This document shows positions 33,701 through 44,559 of a stretch of DNA of 64,000 bases, piece after piece. Origin of the DNA: Icerya purchasi (lineage: Eukaryota > Arthropoda > Insecta > Hemiptera > Monophlebidae); assembly GCA_039619475.1 (NCBI GenBank), contig CM077115.1:448001292-448065291 (forward strand), given 5' to 3'. Under the pieces are notes generated by a model. That model was not told the origin of the DNA. It did no database searches and worked only from the letters and a program-made list of their open reading frames with translations. A program made the position numbers and the translations under genes. Each line of letters starts with the position of its first letter. Positions within the stretch are counted from its first letter, which is position 1.

Positions 33701-36700
33701 TTGCTTTGTTTGCCATAATATTTTTTTAAACTGAAATTCTTGTTAGTTATTTATTAAAATATCGATGAAAAATTTGAAAAATCCTGAAATTGTTTTCCCA
33801 TATTCACAGTCGCCCGCAGATTACATTTTACAGAATAAGTCGCCCATAAGAGATAAAAGTTTGGCCACACCTGACGTATACGGCAAAAAAACATGAACTG
33901 CGGGGTTTTAGAATGAGCATCAAGAGGGTAATGATTTAATTTAGCAAATAAATCGTGAATAAAAATGAGTGGCTGAAAAATGAGATAGGCGGGCGACAAA
34001 ATGTTTATGTTGCATAGATAAGCTGAAGGAATCAAAATAAGGGAAAAAATACTTATAAGTTACTGGCCTAGTTTTTGTAATCGTAGGAGTCGGAAGGATT
34101 GAAACTTTCCTAATTAAAGTCAATCAAAAAATTCTTCTCTTCAATTCTTACCAGATAGGGATGGGAGAGATTAACAAAAATAGAGCATGGCGACGGAAGG
34201 CTGAACGAAATAAATATGTTCGTTCGTTCGTTCGTTCGGGTGGAATCAAATTCACCGTAAATGCTTCCAGACTGTGCAGATTTCGCTTAGAACGCATAGG
34301 AAGTAAGTTACAAATATCGATTTTTCAAAAAATTAACATCCGCTATCAGTTAAGAAAGACAATTAAGAGGAATGTATGTATCTTAATTCGTTTCTAGTTT
34401 CTTGGTGCGGAATGAAATTAAACTAGCCGTCGATAACGTTTGCCGAACGAAATAATTTTTTTCAGCTACAACTGAAAATCACTACGTTCCAGTTCTGCTT
34501 TTCAGAGTAGTCGCAAGAAGAATCTGATGATCGGGAAAGAATCAATAAGACTATAGAAGAAAATCGAAAATTGCAATAGGTGACGTGTAAAACTGACCGA
34601 ATACGAACGAAATCAGAATATTTTTCATGAAAAGGATGGTAAATATTGTCGTATCAGGGCGACCGGCTACACGCAAAATTGACAGTCATGATAAAGCACA
34701 TTTAATTTTGGCAGATGTGATTCGTTATTGAACTATCTCACTTGAAACGGCATTGATCTTTTATCAAATTCGCTTTTTAATTCAAAAATCTATATAAACG
34801 GATCGGTTGCCAGGGTATTTATCACTTCGTATAGGGGATTGATGTGGGTGAGATCAGCCGGTAATCAAATTGAATATTAATACGAACTTGACTGCTTGGC
34901 GGAGGAACTTTTCTTATTTTAGTTTTTTGCTTCCTCCTCTCCCTTCCTATCCCGGGAGCCAGTGGAGATGCGCTCCACGCGACGATTAAAAAAAAAACGT
35001 TTTTTAATTAAAAGTTTTCCCGAAGTAAACAACTTTTATTACGATTACCTTTACATAAGAAAACAAATTTTGAAATGGGTCCGCCTGTTTCTATGTAAAC
35101 ACACGTTACGGCGCAATATCACAAGACGATGTATCCATAAAAAGCATTAATAGCGCGGCCTAAACTTAAATGGACGGGCTCAGGACAGACCTGTTATTTA
35201 TATAAATTATTCGTATAAATTTTCTAAATATATATTTACCCCACATCGTATTACAAATTGGGGACGGAAAAAAAAAAAAAAAAAAAAAAAAAATGTAACA
35301 CTGTTACCTAGCGGCCGCCAATCATATGCTAGTGTGAAAAAGGTCGGTTACTATAATACTGTTCAGCTCAGGCAATGGATAACGTAAATATAAAAATCCT
35401 AAAAAAAAAATAACGCGGCTGCTAACAAGATTGCCCATTACAGTGTGCGACGAGAAAACAAAACTTCCGAAATAAAACCCGGCTGGCTCGCTGTCTATAC
35501 CTCCATTATCATTTTATCGAAGAATAGACAACGAGCGCACCGCACACCGCCCGCCCGTCGGAACGAGCAGATAACCGCGATGCTGACCACTAGCCTTTAT
35601 CGACGCGCAACTACCCCAACATATCAAGAACAGGTAATTGGCGCCATCTTTCGATCCAAAATGATCAAGCAAACAAAACAATTAATTTACTCTTTATCCG
35701 GCTAGAGGCCGCGCAATCCGTATCAATATAAAGTAGGGTAATGCGGTTTCTGTATTTCAAACAGTATGTCGTCAGCCATTGTGCAAAATAACCAACAGCA
35801 CCGATGAAAGTAGGCGGATGAGTTCGATTCTCTTTGAGATTAGCCTCTTCATTATTCCACATTTTTCTGATGTACAATTCGATTTCAGACCGGGTTGAAG
35901 CAATCCGACTTTTATTTTTTCTTCGCTTTTATTGTTTTTCTGAAACGAGACCGGTTTTTAATGCGTTACCTCTGATTTGGTACCTAACTATTCGACTACT
36001 AAAACGACACTATTCAGAGGGACAAACATAATAATTCATGATGACGACATTAAATGCATTTAGTGAAAAATAGAGGACTTACGCGGAGGGGATTTAGAAA
36101 TGAAAAAGACCATCAGTTGCAACTACAAAAGATTTCATTCGCAGCTATTTTTTAAACTGTTCTTCCGTAAGAAAGACCATTGAGGTAGATCGAGGTGTTT
36201 CCCATTACTGAAGCCTGGTATATTCCATCTGACGAGGATAGATCTAAGCGCACTGGCCTTTTCCAGATCGCAGGTGTACTAGATTTATGTGCAGAGCTGA
36301 AAAAGCTAGTGCACATCCGATCCGAATTGTTCTCTGCATCGTATTTAACGATTTCCCGTTCTAATAAAACATTAAATTGTGTCCGAGAATAAAAATGTTG
36401 ATCGGAGCGTTTTGCAGGAACATCATGCACCCTTTATGTGAACGCTAAAACGACATGAACAGAAAGTTAACTTTTCTGAAACCCACTTTTTGTTTTCATG
36501 CAAATTTTTCGTGGATCTGTTGTAATGGTAAATAATAAACAAGTTATTATAACATTGAAGTTGATTGACAAAAGCAGCTAATAAAATTTTTTGCCCTGTT
36601 TTAAGTTGATCTCGGCAGCGAATATACTTAGTTCTTAAATTACCGCGATTTGCGAAATATTTAGACGTAAATTAATATAGAAAATAATAATTCTTATATA

Positions 36701-39700
36701 ATTATAGTTACTCTTTGGTTTTTGTCTGTGGGAACGGGTATTTCCAGAATGACTCGAAGTGACCTGCACCGACTACCAAGGCGCCAAGCCGTGGATCAAA
36801 TGGTTCCCTATAGAATTTTTCTATTTTTTTCCCGGATTTATCAAAAATCCACCTGAAATAAAATTGATTTTGATTAAAATTCAACTTTTTAAGGCTTTCT
36901 ACGAATTTGTTACGTTTCCGCGAGATTTTTATCAGTAATTAATAAACTGTATACGAGGGATTAATTTATTAATTTTGTTGATTTCGACCCCTCTGCCCAA
37001 TTTGCCCGCGTTCGTAAAATTCAACAATACAAACGGTGTTATTTTGAGATACAACCAGAGCTGTTTAAAAAAAAAATCCTTTGTAATCGGTTGTTCCTTT
37101 TCAAAAAATATCCTTCTGGCTTTTTCAGATAAAAGTTTTTTCCATTGTTTCTTCAGAGTATTTATTTTACTTTCAAAACTCATAATAAGCTGAAGTTAAA
37201 TAGCAATTACACCGCATTATCGAAGTTCCTCATATTTCCTCCCGTAGTGTTGTAGACTGTTCAATTGAAACTTGGCTCTTTTTGGAACCTTTATATATTC
37301 TTTCCTTTTCCGGAATCTTTTCAAACGAGAATTAAACTTCTTCCGTTCGAGTATTCGTAATGAGAGCGGTCCAAAAATAATGAACACAAACGCCGTACAA
37401 AAATATGTATTATAGAGCGCAACAATTCTAGATTTTTTCAATATTATCTCCCCCCCCCCCCCAGTGGTTAATTCTTGCCAGCGGTCAGGAAATTTTCCGG
37501 TGCATATAAGATACCTTACTTGTTCATCCCTTAATGCGTAAGGTAGCAGAACCACTCTACAAAATAGGACCTTCCGAGTATTTCTTTCAAGTTGCAATAT
37601 AGGTTATCCTCATCATACAAGCTCCTGTTCGCATGAAGCAATTCTACGCTTTGTTGGAAATACTTCACCGTATGTACTCTTGGAGAGTGTAAAAAATTTA
37701 AATTCATTAAGGAAAAATATAGAATTAAGATATAAATTTTATGCAGTTGTCTAATTTTAAAACACAACAGTGGTATAATGAAACAGTATGTAACAAAAAT
37801 TCTAAAAATTAAGAAACAAATCCGTAAAAACTGAATAATATTAAATGTTTCTCTAATTATCGTGCTCCTTGTGGTTTATTAAATACTTTTCTAAATTTAA
37901 TTAAAATTAAGGTTATAATTTTAATGCAGGCGAGCAATGCCTTGGATTGAATTTATAAGTAAGACTGAATCTCCTCGTATTCTTTTTCAAAAATAGAGAA
38001 AAGTTAAATAACATAATTTCGCCGTACATAAAAATGTATTATAGAGCGCAACAATTCTAGATTTTTTCAATATTAGGACTTCCGAGTATTTCTTTCAAGT
38101 TGCAATACAGGTTGTCATCATCATACGGGCTCCTTTTCGCATAAAACAATTCCATGCTTTGTTGGAAATACTTCACAGTATGTACTCTTGGAGAGTGTGA
38201 AAAATTCAAATTTATTAAGGAAAAATATAGAATTAAAATATAAATTATGTACAGCCGTCTAGTTTTAAAACACGGCAGTAATATAATGAAATAGTATGTA
38301 ACAAAAATTTTAAAAATTCAGATACAAATCCGTAAAAACTGATTAACATTAAACGTTTCTCTAATTATCGTGCCCTTTGTGGTTTATTAATTACTTTACT
38401 AAATTTAATTAAAATTGATATTATAATTTTAATGCAATCGAGCAACGCCTTGGAATGAATTTATAAGTAAGACTGAATCTCCCCGTATTCTTTTTCAAAA
38501 ATTGGGAAAAAGATAAATGACATAATTCATACTTACTTGTTGATAATGTTAGGTGCATCCTTATTCGTCAGATCGATTAGTTCCGGGTGACTCAATCGAT
38601 CTGGTTTTATTCTTGGATCCGCAAACAGGGAAACGTTTTGGTAATATACTGTTAATTCGTCAGAAAGTAATCTGCAAATCGGACAGTAATAGGATTTAAA
38701 ATCGATTGTGGTACTGCCTAATTGCGCACCATTGCATTAAGTTTTACTATTAATTGAATAAAAAATTTCCTTCGACTATACATTTTTCGTTACATATAAT
38801 TGTGACATTTTTAAAATAAAAATAACAAAAATCCTATAAAATATAACCCAACGTTACATAAAATTGGGACATTTTTTCTAATGGGGGGTAGCCTAAGAAT
38901 TACGTTGTAATTAATATATATGTATATATAGGGGGCGTGTTTGATAAAGTGTACTCTGTGTAACTGCAACGGCCATTAGAGTACGCGGATATGCCGATTT
39001 ATTCTTACAGATATTTAACTACTCTGCTACTTTTAACTATTGCAGTCAACGAGTTTTCAAGAATGCTTGTAACTAACTTGTTATGTAATAGAAGAAGGGA
39101 AGTTGAAACAAGATTGGTGAACCATCACAAAATTCTTCGAAGGTTAAAGCACAATTTCTAGGGGATATCTACATGAAAAGAAATAATGTAACAAGACTAT
39201 GTTTCCTGTGCACAAAAATTTCTGCGGAAAATACCTTCTTCCTGGCCATCATGGCCCGATTAAGGATTTAATTAGCCTCAAGAAAGAAGGATGCAAGGGC
39301 CAATACGGTTTTCACGAGAACGTGAGACTATTCAAAGTTGTGTCTGGCTGATATTACGAAAGAGGGTGATTAGTAGGCAGGGGACAACGCATTACTGATC
39401 TGGCGGAAACATCAACTCGTTCATTTCCAGGAATTCCAGAAAGACTGGAAACACCCACAGAAATGCAATGGGGCATTCCCCTTAACAAATTTAAACACTA
39501 TCGCCGAGTTTAGATCGCTAAAAAATGTTTTTGGTGAGAAAATTAGAAGTTATTGATAAAGCCGCAGATGCATCAGTCACCACAAAAGCTCTCTGAGATT
39601 GGGACTGTAGAGAAAAAAAAGTATTGCAAAGCTAAGAATACTTTATAGATTCTAGCGTTCAATAGAGAACGGCTATTATTGAGTAGTACAGCTTCTGTTA

Positions 39701-42700
39701 CGTTACCAACCTGAAAGGAATAGGAAGACAATCCAGATTCTGGGATTACTTCGGCTGCGTCTATGCGGAAAATAAAATGATCGGAATAGTTTTGAATTAT
39801 TACCGCCGTTAATTGGGCAATATTCGGATGTAGAGGTTTTTATTGTACTTCACCGAGGGATAAGGTACCTTTGTGAAATTGGGTCAATTTGCTATATGCA
39901 AACTGGACAACTGCATTTTAGTCTAACGACAGTACATTTATGTGAGGACATTCCTTCGATTCGCGTATCTCCAGAAAATTGTTACCTCCTCTGGTCACTG
40001 GTTAATATCTAGGTTTTTAAGAAAAACATTTTCTATGTAAACATTTCTTATAGAGGGAAACTTTAAGAATATTGCGCAAGATACGAAATAAAAGAAACGT
40101 AATATCGCTTGTGAATAAGTCTCTTTAATTTCTCGCTAACGAAACATGATACTAATTTTACATAAAAACCGTTCACATTACTAAATTTATGTTTTGGAAG
40201 TCTAACGGAAAGAATTCCTTAAAACTTACTTTTTGTCAAAACGATTACACTCATCTAGTTCTAGAGTCGCACACGCCTCGATTGTAGGATGGTCAGGGCT
40301 AGACCAAGGCTTCATCACCGACAACTGTGCCAGGATGATATCAGGAAATAAGACAACATTTCTTTTCGGCAATGCCACAATCTCCGCTTTATGTATACGA
40401 ATTCGGAAAGATTGATATTTCGGATTCTAAAATTTAATGAATAAAAGAATTTGAACTGGTTAATTTAATTTTTTTACAACACGCTTAGTAATAGAGTATG
40501 TACAATTTTTTTAAATGTATAAACGTACTTGTAATTACCATTCAGGTTAAATTATATACTCAAAGCAGCATTTGTACTAATTTCTAATTACTCAAAATGT
40601 TTTCCTACACATACACGCAAAGTTGTACCGGCTGTCAAAAGGGGTATACTTTTTCCTCATATTAATAAAAGTTTAAAGTGAACGAAGCAAATTGATTTTT
40701 CGAATATTTCCATTTTTATATTTAATTGTGTCACGAGCCTACCATTGAGTAATGTAAATAAAATTCTGTTTTTGTGTTTGAAATTCTGGTTTTACTATGC
40801 TGTGGAAAATGAAAAACATGGATGAAATTTTATATTTTTATCTTATTTCTTATAGATCAACACACAGCATAGGGTATTTCGTATATATGTGTATATATTT
40901 CTCGAGGAGGAGTAATGTTCGAACCGGGTAAAGTAACGTAGTTGATATTAAATGGTTCGAACGGTTGATGACAAGTTGGAATCTTATTACGATCAAGAAG
41001 AATATAATGTAAATTAACAAAGGCTAGACGTACTGCCAGGCGATTATAAACGACGTAAAATTAACGAAAATTACGCGTATGATAAGAATGATGTGTCGGT
41101 GCGACTGGTCGGGCAGTACCGACAGCTGATCGACTATACCAGGGTTTTAGCGACTCTTTCGGTTGATAGGTGATTTATAATTCGTTTATTATCCGTTTTG
41201 CTCTAAAAGAGTTACCGTTATCGAAGCGTTGCGTGGTCAGCGGATCCGCATCAACTTTAAAATTATACTTATTGTTCGACGTCACAACAGTTATAATTAC
41301 GCGTCGAAGAATTAATATTTTAATTTTTTTTTTATTTTGCCATTGTTTATTTGTTTGTTCCGAAGTAATCTAGTCGCGGAGAAGTTAAGTGTTTCAGGTC
41401 GTTAGAATATATACATATTATTTGATTAACCGTTATATTTTATTTGTGTTATTTACCCGAGCCTCTGGGCGAATCAGATAATAGGAGAGGACACGGCGGT
41501 CCGAGCCGCCGTGAGATAGCTAGATTTTAACTTCAATAGCTTTGTATTCACAAGCTACAAAGAGTGAGCACACGATAATTGTTAGTTTTCAGGTAAACGC
41601 GACATATGCTTCTTACCTTCTTATTCGGGGCTAAAATGTGTCGACCGACAACAGTAACTGACCTACGAAAAAGTTAGTAAAAGAGACAAATATTGCAGAA
41701 TTTAAAAATATTTCATTTGAGAATCACGCCAACCGGTGTTGTTAATAAAATTAAATATTCGGATAACAACAAGTGCAGTTTTGTAAGTTCGGCGAGAAAA
41801 AAGCAGATCGTGTTTAAATCCATTCCGGCTATCCTTAATAATTTGATTTTACGCTTTGTCGACAGGCCCCGCAAAGCAAACTATCTCAGAGATTTAAATG
41901 TCAGGAACAGCCTAAAAAAAAGCGAAGATATTTTTCCGCTACTACAGCCACTGATTAAAATTGCCCTGAGAAATATTCAAATGTATATTATCGTATGCTC
42001 ACTCTTCAGTAGCTCGTGAGTAAGAAGCCTTTGAGCTATTATGTAGCTATCTCACGGTGGCTCGGGCCGCCGTGTCCATTCCGATTATCTAATTTGCCCA
42101 GGGTCTCGGGTATTCACAAATAAAATATGATAGTTAATCAAATAGCATATACTTATATGTATTCTAGTGACTTTGAAACACTTAACTTCTCCTCGGTGAC
42201 TAGTACAGTAACTTTTATCATACTATCGAACATAAAAATAATATACACGAGTAATCCACGACAAACAACAATTAATAAATATACGTATAAAATTCTTCCG
42301 GCAAAATAAATCTAAGTAAAAAGTTCACGCGAGTGCGCCCATCATGCGCACTTTCCGAGCCAAAACGGATACTGATTAATTGACGAACGATCGCAAGACT
42401 CGCGAAAACCCAGGTAGTCGATCAGCTGTCGGTACTGCCCGACCAGTCGCAACGACACATCATACTTATCACTTACGTAATTTTTGGCAAAATTACATTA
42501 GTCGGGCAGTACGTCTAGCCTTAGTTAATTTTACGTTATTATAATTGTGTTGGTACGGCATCGGAATTCGATTCCAACTTCCCAACCGTTCGAACCATTT
42601 AATATCACCCATGTTACTTTACTCGGTTCGAACATTACCAGAGAATTATATACGAAATACTATGCTGTGTGTTGATCGATAATAAATAAAATAAAGAATA

Positions 42701-42802
42701 TAAAATTTAATCTATGTTTTTCATTTCCCACAGCATAGTAAAGCCAGAATTCCAAACGCAAAATCAATATTTTATTCACGTTACTCACTGTAGGCTCATG
42801 AC

Positions 42803-42836
<34 letters not shown>

Positions 42837-43474
42837 CATTTATTTACTCCCAGAATTTTATGCCAGATTTTTGAATAGATAACAAATTGTAATGAAACCT
42901 ACTTCTAGCAACTAAAATAATTTATCATAGTGCATGTTGGCAGTATGAAAGGTGAATTTATAAATTCCAGAATTCGTTCGGTCGGCACACCTTTGCTGCT
43001 ATTCAACAATTACCAACGTGGAGTACCTTAATAATTCTTATAAAAAATCTGTTCGTTGGATCTGTTTTCTGTACTACGCTGGAGTAATATGAACGAAATA
43101 AGGAGAACGATTACTAAAATGATTATCAGTAATCGGATCCTAAAAATATCATCGACGTTTTTAGATAAATCCGAGTCTTGTAATGAAATGTTGCACTGAT
43201 TTTTGTTAAAATCGGAAAATTCCAATCGGCACCTTTTGATTGTTAAGATCAGTGAGTAACAACTTTCCAACGTCTGGCTATGCCAATATAACCATTTCCT
43301 TGGCGCGTTTTCTTTCATATGCTAACGTAACATTTCGTAGATGTGCATAAGTATGGTCATACTTTACGAATTTGAAATCAATCGTTAAAAATTAAATATT
43401 ACCTCTGAGATTCCACCTTCAACAATGCAATATTGTACGAGGGAGAAAAAAATCGTTATTACAGCGTAATTCAT
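30140..43474 (-). CDS. Serpin-like gene, five coding exons, predicted secreted
   Basis: Joining 43474-43403, 40426-40230, 38671-38537, 36852-36712 and 30770-30140 gives 1,176 bases with no internal stop: 391 residues plus stop. All internal junctions have GT donors and AG acceptors with matching phases. The length and order fit the serpin fold: signal peptide; an NVVLFPDIILAQLSVM segment (helix B region); NIINKWIFDKSGKKI; a FESFWKYPF segment (usually YFKGxWxxPF); RVPFM; a PKFSL strand; LGM; ADFS; and RPFLFVLYDK before the end. Serpins trap serine or cysteine proteases, or act as carriers. Here the FSPxSI and NAxYFKG motifs are altered, the hinge is atypical and the loop is long, so a non-inhibitory role is likely (inference). 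Introns are full of mobile DNA. A 3' splice site just before the ATG implies a 5' untranslated exon further upstream. Confidence 0.82.
30871..32130. other. Serpin intron 4, unassigned part
   Basis: AT-rich intron sequence with a (TA)n tract at about 30827-30840. A plus-strand stretch at 31090-31350 has a short Asp/Lys-rich frame (TDDDISDKDKQ) that I could not assign. Confidence 0.5.
32575..33490 (+). pseudogene. hAT transposase relic, C-terminal half
   Basis: Reading the plus strand with two frameshifts: DIIEKLHQLNLQLEGKGKTI, SKEKLNMLAIQLKRRDLKH, LLKEFERRF-type, then FGSTYLCE-like (FSGSTYLCESAFSFMNVI), and after the inserted I-group tail LTNQHLESCLRIALSSYESN and FEKLAALMQ. The GSTYLCE...S.MN.IK.K.RS.LT..HL...LR.A.S pattern is the dimerisation end of SCAND3/ZBED-like hAT transposases. 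Confidence 0.85.
33184..33395 (+). mobile_element. Very short I-group LINE tail inserted in the hAT transposase
   Basis: About 210 bases: LGLPAPFNALSSPILS and a terminal VLEVFPLIPL segment of I-group ORF2, then a short 3' untranslated region and an A-rich tail (33374-33393). It splits the hAT coding sequence between FMNVI and LTNQHLES, so it is a 5'-truncated insertion younger than the hAT. A run of 10 C and 11 G lies at 33353-33373. Confidence 0.75.
33882..36711. other. Serpin intron 4, remaining part
   Basis: No recognised gene. It contains a (GTTC)n microsatellite at 34218-34238 and a 26-base A run at 35268-35293. Minus-strand frames at 35877-35665 and 36430-36152 lack a recognisable family; the second (92 codons) could be tested as an alternative exon, but has no serpin motif. 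Confidence 0.5.
34218..34238. repeat. (GTTC)n microsatellite
   Basis: About five GTTC units. Confidence 0.95.
36712..36852 (-). CDS. Serpin-like gene, coding exon 4
   Basis: 141 bases between acceptor TTATTTCAG and donor GTAACT. It encodes KWIFDKSGKKIEKFY, LGALVVGAGHFESFWKYPF and PQTKT. This is the serpin INxWV...GKI...LVL.NAIYFKGxWxxPF region with the Asn and the YFKG residues changed, while Trp and the final Phe are kept. Confidence 0.85.
37390..38530. repeat. Tandem duplication in serpin intron 3
   Basis: Unit 1 (37390-38017) and unit 2 (38018-38530) share over 450 bp in the same orientation with about 85-90 percent identity (for example ATGTATTATAGAGCGCAACA and GTATGTACTCTTGGAGAGTG). 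Unit 1 has an extra 110-bp block with a C run at 37449-37462. Unit 2 ends next to the donor of exon 3. Both units keep a minus-strand reading of SPRVHTVKYFQQS and DNLYCNLKEILG, of unknown origin. Confidence 0.85.
38537..38671 (-). CDS. Serpin-like gene, coding exon 3
   Basis: 135 bases between acceptor TTTGCAG and donor GTAAGT. It encodes LLSDELTVYYQNVSLFADPR and LSHPELIDL...NIIN, matching the serpin segment LF.....I...F......A...DF.....A...IN before the W of the next exon. Fits phase 2 in and out. Confidence 0.85.
39170..39625 (-). pseudogene. RNase H LINE relic in serpin intron 2
   Basis: The minus strand reads LNSAIVFKFVKG, then near 39430 GIPGNERVDVSARSV, the histidine/aspartate region of a LINE RNase H (consensus WVPSHSGIPGNEKVD). 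The rest is degraded. The remainder of introns 2 shows nothing recognisable. Confidence 0.6.
40230..40426 (-). CDS. Serpin-like gene, coding exon 2
   Basis: 197 bases: acceptor TTTTAG, phase 0 start, 65 codons, then two bases before donor GTAAGT. It encodes the first helices and NVVLFPDIILAQL, where ordinary serpins have NVVFSPxSI. Two conserved serines of that motif are replaced by Phe and Asp. Two Cys (in EACATL and DECNRF) could form a disulphide. Confidence 0.82.
40729..42803. repeat. Long inverted-repeat (foldback) element inside serpin intron 1
   Basis: The left arm (40729-41578) and right arm (41988-42803) are inverted copies of each other. Outer ends are TGTCACGAGCCTACCATTG and TGTCATGAGCCTACAGTGAG. 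Internal matches include GTCGGGCAGTACCGACAGCT and a GC-rich palindrome CACGGCGG/CCGCCGTG. Arms are about 820-850 bp and roughly 80-85 percent identical by eye; the loop is about 410 bp. The loop frame 41693-42019 (plus, 108 codons) matches nothing I know. No clear target duplication: the right end runs into a TA microsatellite. A partial third copy of the arm is at 61444-61700. The family is a foldback-type DNA element of unknown superfamily. Confidence 0.9.
42804..42830. repeat. (AT)n microsatellite
   Basis: AT run directly after the right end of the foldback element. Confidence 0.9.
42831..43402. other. Serpin intron 1, part next to exon 1
   Basis: A 96-codon minus-strand frame (43318-43028) has a hydrophobic stretch (LLIIILVIVLLISFILL) resembling a membrane segment. 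It has no family match and lies inside the intron; it could be accidental or an unrecognised exon. Confidence 0.35.
43403..43474 (-). CDS. Serpin-like gene, coding exon 1 (signal peptide)
   Basis: 24 codons starting with ATG and containing a hydrophobic core (VITIFFSLVQYC), a typical secretion signal. The donor is GTAATA and the exon ends at phase 0. Immediately upstream on the minus strand a T-rich tract ends in TTTTGCAG directly before the ATG, a strong acceptor, so the ATG is probably the first codon of an internal exon. Confidence 0.72.
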
Positions 43475-44555
43475 CTGCAAAACAAAAAAAAATGAATCGC
43501 ATTATTTAACTAAATAAACATAAAAATCTGCTGATGCAACATCGCACAGTGATAATACTTGCGGTCATAGCAAAAATAATATGTTAAATCTTCCCCGCAT
43601 TTGAAACATTTTTTATAAATGTTTAATGAGTAAAAAATTTTTCTGAACCATTTGAATTATGATGGTCATATTAAATGTGAAACAAAAATAACGATGTCTG
43701 CAACAAGCCAGATATGTATCGTCAACAATAAAAAGAACTGTTCGTGCACCATATTGTAAATGCAGAAAAATTTGGTGTATAAGTTGCTTCCGATCAAAGG
43801 TTTGCAAAGCGAAGCCGAATAAAATTAAATTTAATTATTCTAAAATTTTTTTTTTCAGAATTTATGGCAATTTATACAGTGCTAGAAAACAACCGCCATC
43901 AGATGCAGTATTTATGATGGCTAATGATTACGTTTTATTTTTTTCATAGATATTATCACAAATATTCATTAAAAGATCTCTATGGTAAAAGAAAATTACT
44001 CTATGCATATCGTAAGTAAAACGTAATTTGCAAAGCTAGGAAACATGATTTTCTCGCAGTTTTCTAAAATTTAAAATACATGTGACTCATTCCGCTTAGG
44101 AATTCGATAAAATGGAAAATTTCACTTTCAATGAAATTCAAATCAGCGCACATATTCGGACTGAATGTAAAAACCCTCAACACGAGTATTGTTAATATAA
44201 ATATTGACCAACGTTACCCAAACAACACGAACCTGTTCCTTACGTCAACGCAGGAATCTCATACGCACGGGTTGCAGCTAATAATAATAATAATCAAATC
44301 AAATTATATGTTTATTATCATTATTGCTACATACTTCGGCTACTGTGCGCATAACTGCTCGAGGCGTAGCCAATTATATAAAACAATAAATGCACGTAAA
44401 GTTAAAAGAGATATCATACTTATTACACATAGTGAACTAACTAAAAAGGCCATAAAAAAAAAAAAAGAAAAGAAAACCTGGCTCGTAATTAAAAATAAAT
44501 AAATTTAAAAAATGAAAAAGAACTTTTCATTTTTTACTCATTCCTTCATATTAAA
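43475..44555. other. Upstream region of the serpin-like gene, no gene seen
   Basis: AT-rich DNA expected to hold the 5' untranslated exon and promoter, but no specific element could be identified. The plus-strand frame 44131-44502 looks like chance. Confidence 0.45.
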
Positions 44556-44559
44556 GCGT

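Larger units (their letters stand above)
32141..33873 (+). mobile_element. hAT DNA transposon (internally deleted) with perfect 8-bp target duplication
   Basis: The element starts CAGGGGTGGCCAACACG and ends with the inverted match TTGGCCACACCTG. It is flanked on both sides by ACGTATAC (32133-32140 and 33874-33881). Eight-base target duplications and CAGG...GGCCA ends are hAT features. The interior holds the C-terminal half of a hAT transposase on the plus strand; the N-terminal half is missing, apparently by internal deletion between about 32340 and 32575. It sits in intron 4 of the serpin-like gene in the antisense direction and carries an I-group tail at 33184-33395. Confidence 0.92.

Noticed and set aside
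36152..36430. 92-codon minus-strand frame as an extra serpin exon
   Set aside because: The exons on either side already join in phase and cover the serpin fold; this frame has no serpin motif.
40729..42803. Two convergent gene copies as the cause of the inverted repeat
   Set aside because: No conserved reading frame in the arms; arms end sharply with matching termini, as expected for a foldback element.
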